Part shown: piece by piece, positions 27,501-40,410 of the stretch
How positions within the stretch are numbered: position 1 is the stretch's first letter
Layout of the letters: each line of letters starts with the position of its first letter
Source: Breviolum minutum Mf 1.05b.01
Lineage: Eukaryota > Sar > Dinophyceae > Suessiales > Symbiodiniaceae
Assembly (NCBI GenBank): GCA_000507305.1
Contig: DF239948.1
Location: 84,404-148,403 of the forward strand
Direction of reading: 5' to 3'
Length of the DNA: 64,000 bases
Notes under the pieces: generated by a model
Told to the model about the DNA's origin: nothing
Seen by the model: the letters and a program-made list of their open reading frames with translations, nothing else
The model's database searches: none
Position numbers and translations under genes: made by a program

Positions 27501-30500
27501 CCCATTGTAGCAAAACATGCTAAGTTCAACAACCATGGCGCACCTCAAAAAACCCAAAACTCACAGCACCGCTCTTAATCACCTTGCCTTCATCAACCAC
27601 ACGACTGTAAGACGATGCACGATCAGCCACGCTGCGGCGAAGATCTCCTGCATCTGTCAGATTTCCAAAATCCTCTTTGTTCAACCAAATTCACAGCCCT
27701 TTCTATGCTTCTACCCTTTCTCAAAGAAAACACACGGCTATCTCTGCTGTGGGGATCCCATTTTCACATGGGCAGTATTCAGATTAGCATGTGGTCTTCA
27801 GTTCTCCGCAAGGCCTTTTTGCTGACACTCAAATGATAAATGAATCAAGGTGGTCTGTCAAACCATCGCTACTCGTCTTGGTAAACCCCTTTTCCACCCC
27901 TCAAACCCCTCAGGTCCACTGCTAAAAGTCTAAACATCTAGTAGAATACATGTGTTTACCAAGGCATCCAATGGTTTTGCTGCAGGGTTTGATAAGTTTC
28001 ATTAGGTGATTTGCTGCGCATATTCTACTATGGCATCAATACAATAGTCCCAGCTGTTTTTTCAGTGTTCGTCTCCAACACCCAGAAATGTGCTAGCATG
28101 AGTTATGAAATTTCTGGGTTACCAACCAGCTCCCCGTATTGGTAGAGAACCATGAGAGTACGTGGGATGTTGTGGAAGAGTTGCCAAAACCAAACATTTC
28201 AAAAACAGAGATACGCACTTACACAATGAACATGTTCCCCAATATAGTGTGATTCAGTGGTGATGATTTACCATGGTAGAAAGTCAACGATCACATTACG
28301 TAAACAGATCCAATGATAAGTTTAAAACAAACAAACTATGCCCAACAATTGCGATGATATCCATGACAACCATCCCCCATTGTAGCAAAACATGCTAAGT
28401 TCAACAACCATGGCGCACCTCAAAAAACCCAAAACTCACAGCACCGCTCTTAATCACCTTGCCTTCATCAACCACACGACTGTAAGACGATGCACGATCA
28501 GCCACGCTGCGGCGAAGATCTCCTGCATCTGTCAGATGTCCAAAATCCTCTTTGGTCAACCAAATTCACAGCCCTTTCTATGCTTCTACCCTTTCTCAAA
28601 GAAAACACACGGCTATCTCTGCTGTGGGGATCCCATTTTCACATGGGCAGTATTCAGATTAGCATGCGGTCTTCAGTTCTCCACAAGGCCTTTTGGCTGA
28701 CACTCAAATGATAAATGAATAAAGGTGGTCTGTCAAACCATTGCTACTCGTATTGGTAAACCCCTTTTCCACCCCTCAAACCCCTCAGGTCCACTGCTAA
28801 TAGTCTATACATGTGTTTACCGAGGCATTCAATGGTTTTGCTGCATGGTTTGATAAGTTTCATTAGGTGATTTGCTGCGCATATTCTATTATGGCATCAA
28901 TACAATAGTCCCAGCTGTTTTTTCAGTGTTCGTCTCCAACACCCAGAAATGTGCTAGCATGAGTTATGAAATTTCTGGGTTACCAACCAGCTCCCCGTAT
29001 TGGTAGAGAACCATGAGAGTATGTGGGATGTTGCGGAAGAGTTGCCAAAACCAAACATTTCAAAAACAGAGATACGCACTTACACAATGAACATGTTCCC
29101 CAATATAGTGTGATTCAGTGGTGATGATTTACCATGGTAGAAAGTCAAAGATCACATTACGTAAACAGATCCAATGATAAGTTTAAAACAAACAAACTAT
29201 GCCCAACAACAATTGTGATGATATCCATGTGATAACTAGCATCCACCATCTTAGCAAAACACGCTTAGTTGAACCGTTGAAAACCATGGCACGCCTCAAA
29301 AAACCCAAAACTCACAGCACCACTCTTTTTCACTTTGCCTTCATCAACCACACGACTGTAAGACGATGCACGATCAGCCACGCTGCGGCGAAGATCTCCT
29401 GCATCTGTCAGATTTCCAAAATCCTCTTTCTTCAACCAAATTCACAGCCCTTTCTATGCTTCTACCCTTTCTCAAAGAAAACACACGGCTATCTCTGCTG
29501 TGGGGATCCCATTTTCACATGGGCAGTATTCAGATTAGCATGTGGTCTTCAGTTCTCCACAAGGCCTTTTTGCTGATGGTCATCTTGGAGCATCACTGGA
29601 ACCATCATACTACTTGTGTTGGTAAACCTCTTTTCCACCCCTCAAACCCCTCAGGTCCACTGCTAGAAGTAAAACCTAATATATTTAGTAGAATACAATG
29701 TATATAGCAAAAGCGCTAAGGTTCCAGGGGCATGCAAATTGTTTGCAAAGGTCTTCAATGGTTTTGGTGTATTTTTTGATAAGTTCCATTCAGCTCCTAT
29801 CTTTGCGATTTGCTGGGCATGTTCTACTACTATTATTACATACTACGTATTACATCAATAGAATAGTCCCAGCTGTTTTTTCAGTGTTCATCTCCAACAC
29901 CCAGAAATGTGCTAGCATCAGTTACAAAATTTCTGGGTTACCAACCAGCACTCCATCTTGGGAAAGAAAACGTGGGGTTTTGTGGAAAAGTTGCCAAAAC
30001 CAAACATCTCAATAACAGAGATACGCACTTACACTATGAACATATTCCCCGATATAGTACGATCTTTTGGTGATGATTTACCATGGTAGAAAGTCAAAGA
30101 TCACATCACGTAAACAAATCCAAGGATAAGTTCAAAACAAACAAACCTATGCCCAACAACAATTGTGATGATATCCATGTGATAACTAGCCCCCCCATCG
30201 TAGCAAAACGCGTTAAGTTGAACAGTTGAACAACCATGGCACGCCTCAAAAAAACCCAAACTCACAGCACCACTCAGAATCACCTTGCCTTCATCAACCG
30301 CACGACTGTAAGACGATGCACGATCAGCCACGCTGCGGCGAAGATCTCCTGCATCTGTCAGATTTCCAAAATCCTCTTTGTTCAAACATACAAATCAAAC
30401 AAATCTAGATAAATACGATGAGAGGGCTGTAATACCGGTAAATTTGTAGGGAATCCCAAAGTGGGATACTGTAGTCTCGGTACAAAGAGGAGGTACTTGG

Positions 30501-33500
30501 AGGATCATCCCAGTCAGTAAGTGGTTAATAACCATGATTAATAGGTCCCCCAAGTATGGTTGTTCCCTTTCCAAATGGCCATTCGTGGCGTATAAATTCA
30601 ATGCCGGTCAAGAACCACCTACAAGTCCTGGGATGATCCTCCAAATAGTAGGCAATCAGGGTGAAAATCTCATTGCTCCAATAGTATGTGCTGAGATTCA
30701 ACTATTGTATACCTCAGTCCATAGTATGTAGGTGTTAACTTCCATATGGTCCATATATATGTATATATATACATGATATATATGTATCGCAAATGCTCCA
30801 TGTATGGATTATTTACCTATGATTTGGTGAAAACATGTTGTCATGAACAAAAGGGGAAATGGCTGGGTTAATATTCCCTGCATGGAGCAGCTAGATATAT
30901 GATTTATATACATACATTTATACTTCCCCCCGCGAAGTTTAACATAGACCCTAAAAAATGGTGGTTGGAAGACTACTTTTTTGTTTGGCTTGTGATACGA
31001 TTGAATATGGCTGGCCTTTGGAATGTAATTTAAATACAACATAACACCTAGTTGGTGGTTTCAACCCCTTTGAACAATATGCTCGTCAAATTGGAAATCT
31101 TCCCCAAATAGGGATGGACATAAAAATATTTGAAAACACCACCTGAAAACTATACCATGGATTCTAAAGACTATTTTGTTCAATGATTTGTTGACCATAA
31201 AGACTACATGACAGTAAAGGTTTACAATCAATTCCAGAAAGCTATTTTTCAACTGTTGCCTTGACTTCCATATACTTAGGTACATGCATCCTGGAGTATC
31301 TGATTTGAATAAAGTTGATTGATATATCCCCAAAACGAATACGAATAAATCTCTCGAACATTGAAAGCCTTTGGACCCCAAAACCATGAAAAATGAATGT
31401 TTTAAGCCCTCAAAATATAGGTTATGACTTATAACCCGTAAAAAAATGAAGGTTTAATAGGTAGTGTGTTCTATCGATCTACTCCAAGAATTGTGCCAAA
31501 ATAAGAAGTAAAAACCCTTCGTGTCGATTTTGACAACCCACATAGCCACGTGGGCAACGGCAACGCGGCAACCGCCGCCTTCATCATAGGACTTGCGACT
31601 CAAGGATTTTCGCACATCACCTTCGCTTGCATCGATGAGTCAGGCTGATTCTTACAAGGTGGGCCCCTACTAGTTATAAATGGAGTTTAGTTATAACCCC
31701 TAGTAAATGGCCTAAAAAATTGTGTAACTGTGGTTATAACCCCATACAACTGGAGTTGTAACCCTACTTATGGGTGATTCTGAAATGCAAACGAAAGATA
31801 TATGCACGTTTGCCACCCAAGCCAATGAATCATCCGATTCGCAGAACCGATTCGCGAAATGAAAGCATAACACAGCTACTGTTTAGCTACTGTTTACTAG
31901 GGTGTCCATGGAAGTTAGGAAGTAATTAGCAAGTTGGTTTACAACCTACTTAAGGGACTTACAACCTACTTATATAGGGGTTATAACCCAGTTACTAAGT
32001 ACAATGGACATCCCAGTATGATATCATTGACCAATATGATGAATCAAATATATTGATCATTTCATCCATTGCCACAGCCACTTTGCTATATGTGGGTTTT
32101 TGTCATATCATCGTATATTAGCCTACATTTACCTACATTTACCATTAAAGAAATCAACCAAACGGTATTTGCTATTATATGCCTCCCATAACTATATACA
32201 ATTATACTGTTCTTGCATAAGAAATTCTGCATTCACCAAGAATTTCAGGTACCTAAAATGGAGGTACTGAACCTTATAAGGCTATTTTGGGGATGGGTTT
32301 CCCCTTACATAAGCCGTATCCATACAGCTTATATAGGTGAGGATTCCTCCATTTTAGGTACCTGAAATGCTCGTTGACGTGAATGCATCCCATAAGTTGC
32401 TTTGAGGTCTTAGCTGCGAATGGTTCATACAGGTATATATACAATACATTGAGTCTTTGCGTATGACACTTTATCTGAAAAAAACTGGGAACAAAAACTG
32501 AAAACATATTGCAATTACATCGTGACTCAGGGGTTCAAAAGTGCAACGATTGGACCCCTTCTGATTGAACCAATCTTTTACAGTCTTTTATATATTCTGA
32601 AAACTCATTAGGACCGCTAGTAACTTCACTCCTGATTGGGATTCCGGTGTGTCAACTTATTTTACCACCAAACAATTCTAAAAAACAGAAAGTCCAGCCG
32701 ACCGAACCAAGTCGATGGTGTTTGAGGGATGATCCATGGGTCGGTGGGTGGTTTTCCGATCCTACCAAGAGAATTTCAAAGTTTGGTATTTGAACTTGCT
32801 GGAAAAATATTTAACTACTTGGTGGTTTCAACCCATCTGAAAAATATGAGTCAAATTCGATCAATTCCCCAAGTAGGGATGAACATAAAAAATGATTGAA
32901 ACCAACACCCAGTTAAAAACAACACACACAAAATAAATCCTCCCCAAATCCCAGAGGTTTCCCATCAAACTCCGTAAAAATTCCACCATCATCACGAGAA
33001 GTCGATCTCCTTGGACGGAATTCTCCTCAAATTCCCCAGCGGTTGGGCGGTTTGAGAATGGCAACAAGCGAATCAAACATAGCCTCGGCAAGCCTTAGTC
33101 CCCCTGCAAAAAGTTTAAGCGTACTGCGTTACAGCCCTGAAAATCGCGAATGTTGCGTGGGCAACAGTGACTGCCAGGCAAAGTATGGCGTCTACATGTC
33201 CAAGCCCTACTGACAGCAGTGTCAACAAAAACCCGCATCGTGCACGGACATTCAATCGTCAAATCATCATATTTCAGTCAGCTAGATTCCTACAAATCCC
33301 CGGCCCTACCCTTCTTCGAGGGATGTTTTGATTCCGTCTTTAGTGACGCTATTATAGGATATTATAGGCATTTATTTATCCACAATGAGGTCTGTGTTGG
33401 TTCAGAAGGATACCTGAAGACTGACTCATATCTTCTATAAAACACTGTAGCCACTATAGGTTGGGATGCGCCCCCTCCATCCCGCTCCCAGTAACAGTGA

Positions 33501-36500
33501 AAAGTGAAGGTTAATTGGGATTCCCTACACGAAAAGTAATACAGTCGTCGTGCTGGTGACGGTTACTGGGAGGGGAACATCACAAGTTATAGTCATGTTG
33601 ATCACCCACCACCTAGTAGCTGAATATTTGGGAATCCTTTCTTATATATTCCATGAAAAGCTGCTTGGTTCATTTCGTGATCCAGAATTCATTTCCTGAA
33701 ACATAGACACCGCAGTAGCTATTGTTTGCTATAAACTTACGATATTCCCAAGCATTGGCAAGATTGATTTCAATGAGGACGTTTCTTTGGACAACAAGAA
33801 CGCCTCAAGACATCCATCTCCGGTCTCCTTCATCTGCAACATCATAGGATTTGCGGCTCGCCAGGGAGGATCTCACATCGCCTGACCATGTGGAAAGTCG
33901 CAGAGCGGTCGTTTTCTACGTGTTTGCCGTGTGATACGATTGAATATATAACTGGTCTTTGGAATGTAATTTAAACACAACATAACTACTAGTTGGTGGT
34001 TTCAACCCATCTGAAAAATATTATTAGTCAAAATGGGAATCTTCCCCAACTAGGGATGAAAATAAAACATATTTGAAACCACCAGCTAGGTAATATTAAC
34101 TACTACACAAGTACATGATCAGTTCAGCTTTTCAGTTTTTGTTCCGATAAACCACCCACCTTCACCCCGGAGATTCTGGGATCCGTCCGCTGACGGATAA
34201 CTGAGCGGCTGGGTTTTCACATTGTTTACCGTACCAACCCCTGAAAACTTACATGGATACCCAAAACAATGGTTTGGTAAAGTCCTTTCAACATGGCAAT
34301 TTTTGGTAGTTAGATTTCTGGAGTGTAACCCATACCATCCATAGGACGATTGCATATCTATCTACATAATTGTTTTTAATGGTGAATTAGTAGGTAAAAA
34401 TACCACACATGGATGCTATTGGGACCTGTTGAAGATGTAATTTCCTATTGAACATAATATATGGTCATATTCTTTTTGTTCAGCTCGGTGTTTGTTTACT
34501 GGAGTGTCTGTAACGGATGGAATTCTTCCCCCCAACCAAGAAAAAATACATGAGCAACGTCAAACAAAACCCTTGGCTGACATTCCATGAAATCCTGATT
34601 GGTTCGTGACCAGATCTAAAAATGATCGCTTACCCCCGAAAAAAAAAAAGAACAAAAACTGGGCGAGTCTGTCATCCCATCGTTCCATATACGGCAAATC
34701 ACTACCCTTGCATCCCAAAAACATGAAAAATGGAAGGTTATAAAACCCCCAATATATGGGTGAACTAACCCCTAAAAATGAAGGAAACGCAGGTTCACAT
34801 GATAGCGGTCAAAGGTTCGGAGTTTGGATGTCGAGTTTGGATGTCCGAACCTTCAAACCTCCGAACCAAAAAGATGCGACCAAATGAGATTGATACCTTC
34901 CCTAAAAATGGCAGCAATGGGCAGAAGTGTGGTGTCTGATGCCCTTCGCCGTCGCTCGTGGTATGGGCCCAAATGTACATGTACGGCCCTTCCATGGGTG
35001 TCGATGGTACACAGCAGGCCGGGAGTTCACCCTTGAGGACCATGGCCATTTCGTCCTGAGTGGAAAGGGATACTGTTCCCATAGGATCCAGATATGTCCT
35101 AGGAAATGGGTTTTCCCCTATAATCCTATTCTGGGGATGGGATTGAGGCCATCAATCCTACTCTAGGGAGGGGTCTGGATTCTTAGGGGTTGCTGGTTCA
35201 GAAATCCGGTAAAATCACCAGTGGATATATGGTAGTTATCCCCAGTATCTACAAGGTTTTATACATCCCAGGTGGTTTTCTCGCCAGATTTCTGAACCAT
35301 CCTCAGTAGTAGTTTCTCAAGCACGATTTTTCAGAGCTTTTTGGTCGTGGAAAAGGGGAGGCTCAGTTGATTGGAATCACCTTTGACATACATACTTGGT
35401 GGATAGTTTCAAAAAGAACCATTAACTGCGGAACCGGAACCCAAGAATTTGTTGTCCTAGTCTTTCGAATTAGTGTTTCACACGTCCCAAATGTTGATGT
35501 ACCAATCAAGATTCATAGAAAACCTGATTGTTCCAAAAAAATGGGAAATTCATCGATTCATGTCAACTGTTTGGCCAGATTTGTGAAGCATCAAAAGTAG
35601 CTAAAATCAACACTTCACGTAATCAACTCCTTATATTGGGGATGGTCATCCCAACCTCTATAACAGGGAATCCTGATAATGGATACTTAAACCCCTACTA
35701 CAAGGTTGATGACGATCCCTACCACAGGAAAACACTAGGAGTTGTATCAGCAACTTCAAACACAAAAAATGCACCACACCTTCATCATCACGGCTTGCAT
35801 AGGACTTGCGATAGGCCACACTCTGGCGTACATCTCCTCACGTTCGGATCAAAAACGGGACACCCCGTATCCGATAGAATCAATGTATGGTATACCGGTA
35901 TACCGGTATACCTAATATATGTACAGTACAGTTACGATTAAACAATTGACCAAATCCAGGTAAATATGGGTGTTTCATGGTGTTTCCAAAAATACGGATA
36001 CCCCAAAAAAAGGGATGGTTTATAATGGAACACCCATGAAAACCCTATTAAAGTGGGATGATTTGGGGGAAAACCCACTATTCTCGGAAACATCCATATA
36101 CCATACCATTGATCCTATATGGACTATAGTAAACGTCTTCAACCTTGAAAGTATCACCTAATAACACGCTGGCAGCTTTGTTCCGCCATCGAGTTGGCCG
36201 ACCGGAAAACGCAACGCCGATTTCATTGATGAGTTAACGATGGTGATTTGCCATGAAAGTAAGAAGTTATCAATGCTACCTGGGGAACCCCAAACCTTCA
36301 TTTTTCGTGGTTTTGGGGTCCAAAGATACTTTACTAAACACATTCCAACTTAGTCTTACCGCCGCAAGGTTGTTTCTTTGCTTTTTTTCTTGTCACACGT
36401 TTTGTGAGAATCGAAATTTCCACAAGCAACCAATTCTTTTTTTCGATGCCTTCGGTGGGAAGAATTGCAAACACCATGAGATTCAGATAAAAAAACATTC

Positions 36501-39500
36501 ATGGCAACCAAGGATTTAGAAAAAAACGCAACCAGCCCATGCTTCAGCTCAAATAAGTGAAGAGCCCTCAGGTTTGACTTGAAAGTTGCCTGCCTTTTTG
36601 CAGCCTTTGCAAATACTTTCATCTCTTTTTTGTTGGCTCCCAAAAGGGCCAAACAACACAATAAGCATTTATACTAGGGTGTCCATGGAAGTGATCGTAA
36701 CTAGTTAGTAAGTTGGTTTATAACATATTTATAACCTATTTACAGGACTTACAACCCAGTTATATAGGGGTTATAATCCAGTTACCAAGTACCATGGACA
36801 TCTCTGTATCATTTCAAAGTATATATAGTGTGGACATTTAAACTATTTTGCAAAGTTGTATGACACACACATAAACGATACACTCCCTGAAACTAACATG
36901 TCCCCTGAAAATCAATAGAAGATGTATTTCCTATTGAAGTAGTCCCTTTTTAGGGGCGAACTGTTAGTTTCGGGGAGGGGTATCATTTCAGGCTATTTCT
37001 TTGGGAGTCCGTTTCCTTCCCGACCTCTCAACCCTTCAATTCAGCTCCAAACAGTTTGTCGAAGAATTCGAAAAAATTCAGCTTCCCCCGTTTCGCCCCC
37101 TGACCCTTCGTCTCCCAAACAACATCTTTCAGTGGCTTTCAGAACTACTAATTTTTTGGGGTTTCGTTTCTCAACTCCAAGTTGTTCCCGAAATTCATAA
37201 AATCGGTCTTCGCCTTTTCCATCTTGCTGGGAATTATGAGAGTATGTTCAAAAAGACTGGAACGTTTACCCCCCCCCCCTGCAAAAACAAATGTTTTGAG
37301 GGGAATTTAAGGGGCGCTCACCTCCCCAACGCCACCCTTCACTGCATATTGCCAAATTAAGGGATGATTAATCACAATACACCCCCGAAGATTAACATAG
37401 AACCTGAAAATGGTGGTTTGGAAGATGATTTTCCTCTTCCAGGGGTGTATTCTCAGGTTCCAGCCGTTAATGTTCCGGGGTGTAATCCCCTGTTGCCTTA
37501 CTTCAACTTTCTGGAAATGGCTCAGTGGGATTGGTAACCCGGTACCCGGGTAAATTCCTATATATTTTTTCTTTTCCCAAAGCTGTCTACAATGCAGAAT
37601 ATGAGTTGATTCCTATAAGGTTGGTGTGTTGAGTCACACACCTTACATAAAGAACACATGACCAAAGTGGGAGATTCATGTGAATGTCAACTGTTTGATC
37701 AGATATGTGAACCATCAACTGCAGCCAAAATGAACACTTGATTGTGCGGCAGAGTCGATCAACTCCTTATTATTGGGGATGGTCATCCACCTCTAATAGG
37801 GAATCCCGGAATCCTGATAATGGATACTTAAATCCCTACTACAAGGTTGATGACGATCCCTACCACAGGAAAACACTAGTTGCATCAGCGACTTCAACCA
37901 CGAAAGACGCATCACACCTTCATCATCACGGCTTACATAGGACTTGCGATAGGCCACACTCTGGCGTACATCTCCTGACGTTTGGGATCAAACACGGGGG
38001 CACCCTATATTCTGGCCAAATGATAATATTTCACGAAGCTAAATTTTCGTGATTTCCCTTCCAATTTGCTACCTTTTGGGGTGAGGTCGTGTGGGTTCGA
38101 TATAATTTGACCAACTGTATTGTATTGTACGTGTGTCTCCGCCGGCCGACATCAAAAACGTTTGGATTACATTCTATGGAGTAAAAGTTCACACGCAACC
38201 AATGTAGAACCGCGAAAGTGGGGATAGTTTCATCTAATTTTGCCAAAACAGGTGCTTTGTTGATGGAAATGATGTTTCCAAAAGTTCTGTAGATGCATCT
38301 TGTCTTTACAACACATACTGTAGTTGCATGTAAACTTTGTGTCATGCCATTGTCTATCAAGAGTCTCCACATATAAAAAAAACACGTTGCTGCCCATTAG
38401 AACTTGGTTCAAAGTTAGAAATCCGCGCCACTTATAACTTGGTATAAGTGTGAACCCAACCCATTCTTGTTCACTGACAGTGACCACTTATTGCCATAAA
38501 AAACACATCATGTTTTTTGTTGAAGTTGACTTTTCTTTCTTAGCGATTGAGCAGTTGAATTCGTGGATGATGTTAAACAAAACATTTCGGACTCTACAAA
38601 ATACCACAACTAATCGGCAAATCCAAACAATGGTTGAAACCACCCAAGCAATGGCTAGAAAAAACTTTACGCCTCTGAAGTTTAACGTGGAACCTGAAAA
38701 TCAACCCCCGGAAAAGGAGATTCCTATTGGAAACCACCATTTTTAGGTGCTATGTTAGTTTCAGGTAGTGTAAGTGGTTTCAATAAACCTTATATACTAC
38801 CAGTACCACAAACAGAATTCTAATTGAAACCATTACGTCATGGCTGGTCAACCTACCCCCCCAAACCTAACCCCCTCAAAAACAAGGGGTTTAATAAGGC
38901 CTGCTGAAATTAAAACCCATGGATAAATACACCCTTAATAAGGCCGACTATTTCTGGAAGAGTACGTTATTTGTGGGCGGTGGCGGGTGCCACTATGGGT
39001 CCTGCGTCGTCACGATCAGCATAGGACTTGCGTGTGGCCACAGAGCGTCGATCACCTGTTGGAACATGAAAAGATGTGAGCCACCGAAAAAAACACCTTC
39101 CTACTTTTCATGATACTGGCTGTTTTGGCTTATTAAAATCCCCAAAAAAACTGTGTAGTATTTCATCTCCTAATATAACCTAAAGAACCGAGTTTTTTGA
39201 ACATTGCTCATTGTATATCCTCACTTTTGGAATGGAATTGACTGGCTCCAAGGAATCTGTTCAATGACCCTACCCATAGGATCCATGTATGGTATATCTA
39301 CTTACATTTACCATCAAAATCATCCAAATGTAGGTAAATATACCAGCCCCATGAATCCTGTGGGCTAGGGATCCTGGCTCACCTTCTGAGAATGGTTTTC
39401 TGGAACCTAAATACCTTGCTTTTTTCCGAAGTGATTTTTACACTCCAATCATCCTGTTGACTTGTCGGGGGGCCAGGATCCCGGTGACGGGTGACTTTGA

Positions 39501-40365
39501 GATTGGTCCGTGAATTCCTGGAAAAAGTCAAATATGTATAATATGTCACATCCTGTTCAAATACTCAATACCATTCAATATCCATGTGCCATGCCTCATC
39601 CAATGGCTAGTTGGTCGCTGCCGTTGTAGTAGTCAGTACTAAATAAAATAAAATATTTCCAAGTGACAACTCCTTCGATAAGCTCAGCTACTCTTAACCA
39701 CCATTTACCCATTACACCAGGGTAAAAGTAGATGGCACAGCACGGCGCCAATGTATTAAACTAACATAGACCCTGAAAAATCGCCAGGTCTCAAACGGAA
39801 ACAATCGTCCTCCAACCCGTGGCCATTTTTCAGATGGCTACTAGAGATGGCGAGAAAACACTCCCTGAAAGTTAACAGTTCGCCCCTGAAAATAGGGTGA
39901 ATCTCCAAAAGAAATTCTTCATTCAACCATTGATTTTTTGAGGGATGGGTACACCCCCCAGAAATTTAACACTGAAAAATGATGGCCGGGAGCACTTATC
40001 CCAAACCCTAGAGTTGAGGATTCCTAGTTAGTAATGTTGGAAAAAAACATATCTAGCTGGTGGTTGAACCAACCCACTTGAAAAATATGATCGTGAAAAT
40101 GGGAATCTTCCCCAATTTTCGGGGTGACAATAAGAAATATTTGAAACCACCACCTAGATATTCACCAACTACAACCTGGAACATTAACGGCTGGAACACA
40201 ATCATGGAGGTGGATGACTGGGTGATTTTTTTTTGTTCCAGCCGTTCATTTTCCGGGGTGTTGTACGGGTGTACTAAAGTTTTCTTGAAATTTCAAGGAG
40301 GATGACCGTACAATTCACAAGTGTTTGGGGTTCTCACTGCCACCACCACCATCTTAATCATCATA

Positions 40366-40410
<45 letters not shown>

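Larger units (their letters stand above)
27265..30390. repeat. Four-unit tandem segmental duplication carrying one exon per unit
   Basis: Units start at GGTAGAGAACCATGAGAGTA (27265, 28141, 29002) and a diverged GGGAAAGAAAACG version (about 29961). Exon spacing is 875, 876 and 950 nt. Units 1 and 2 differ by scattered single bases; units 3 and 4 have indels and more changes. Unequal crossing-over is the simplest origin. Confidence 0.9.

Noticed and set aside
34160..34215. Possible extra micro-exon (IRQRTDPRISG)
   Set aside because: With the best acceptor the length is 41 nt and the phase does not fit; it may be a decayed copy.
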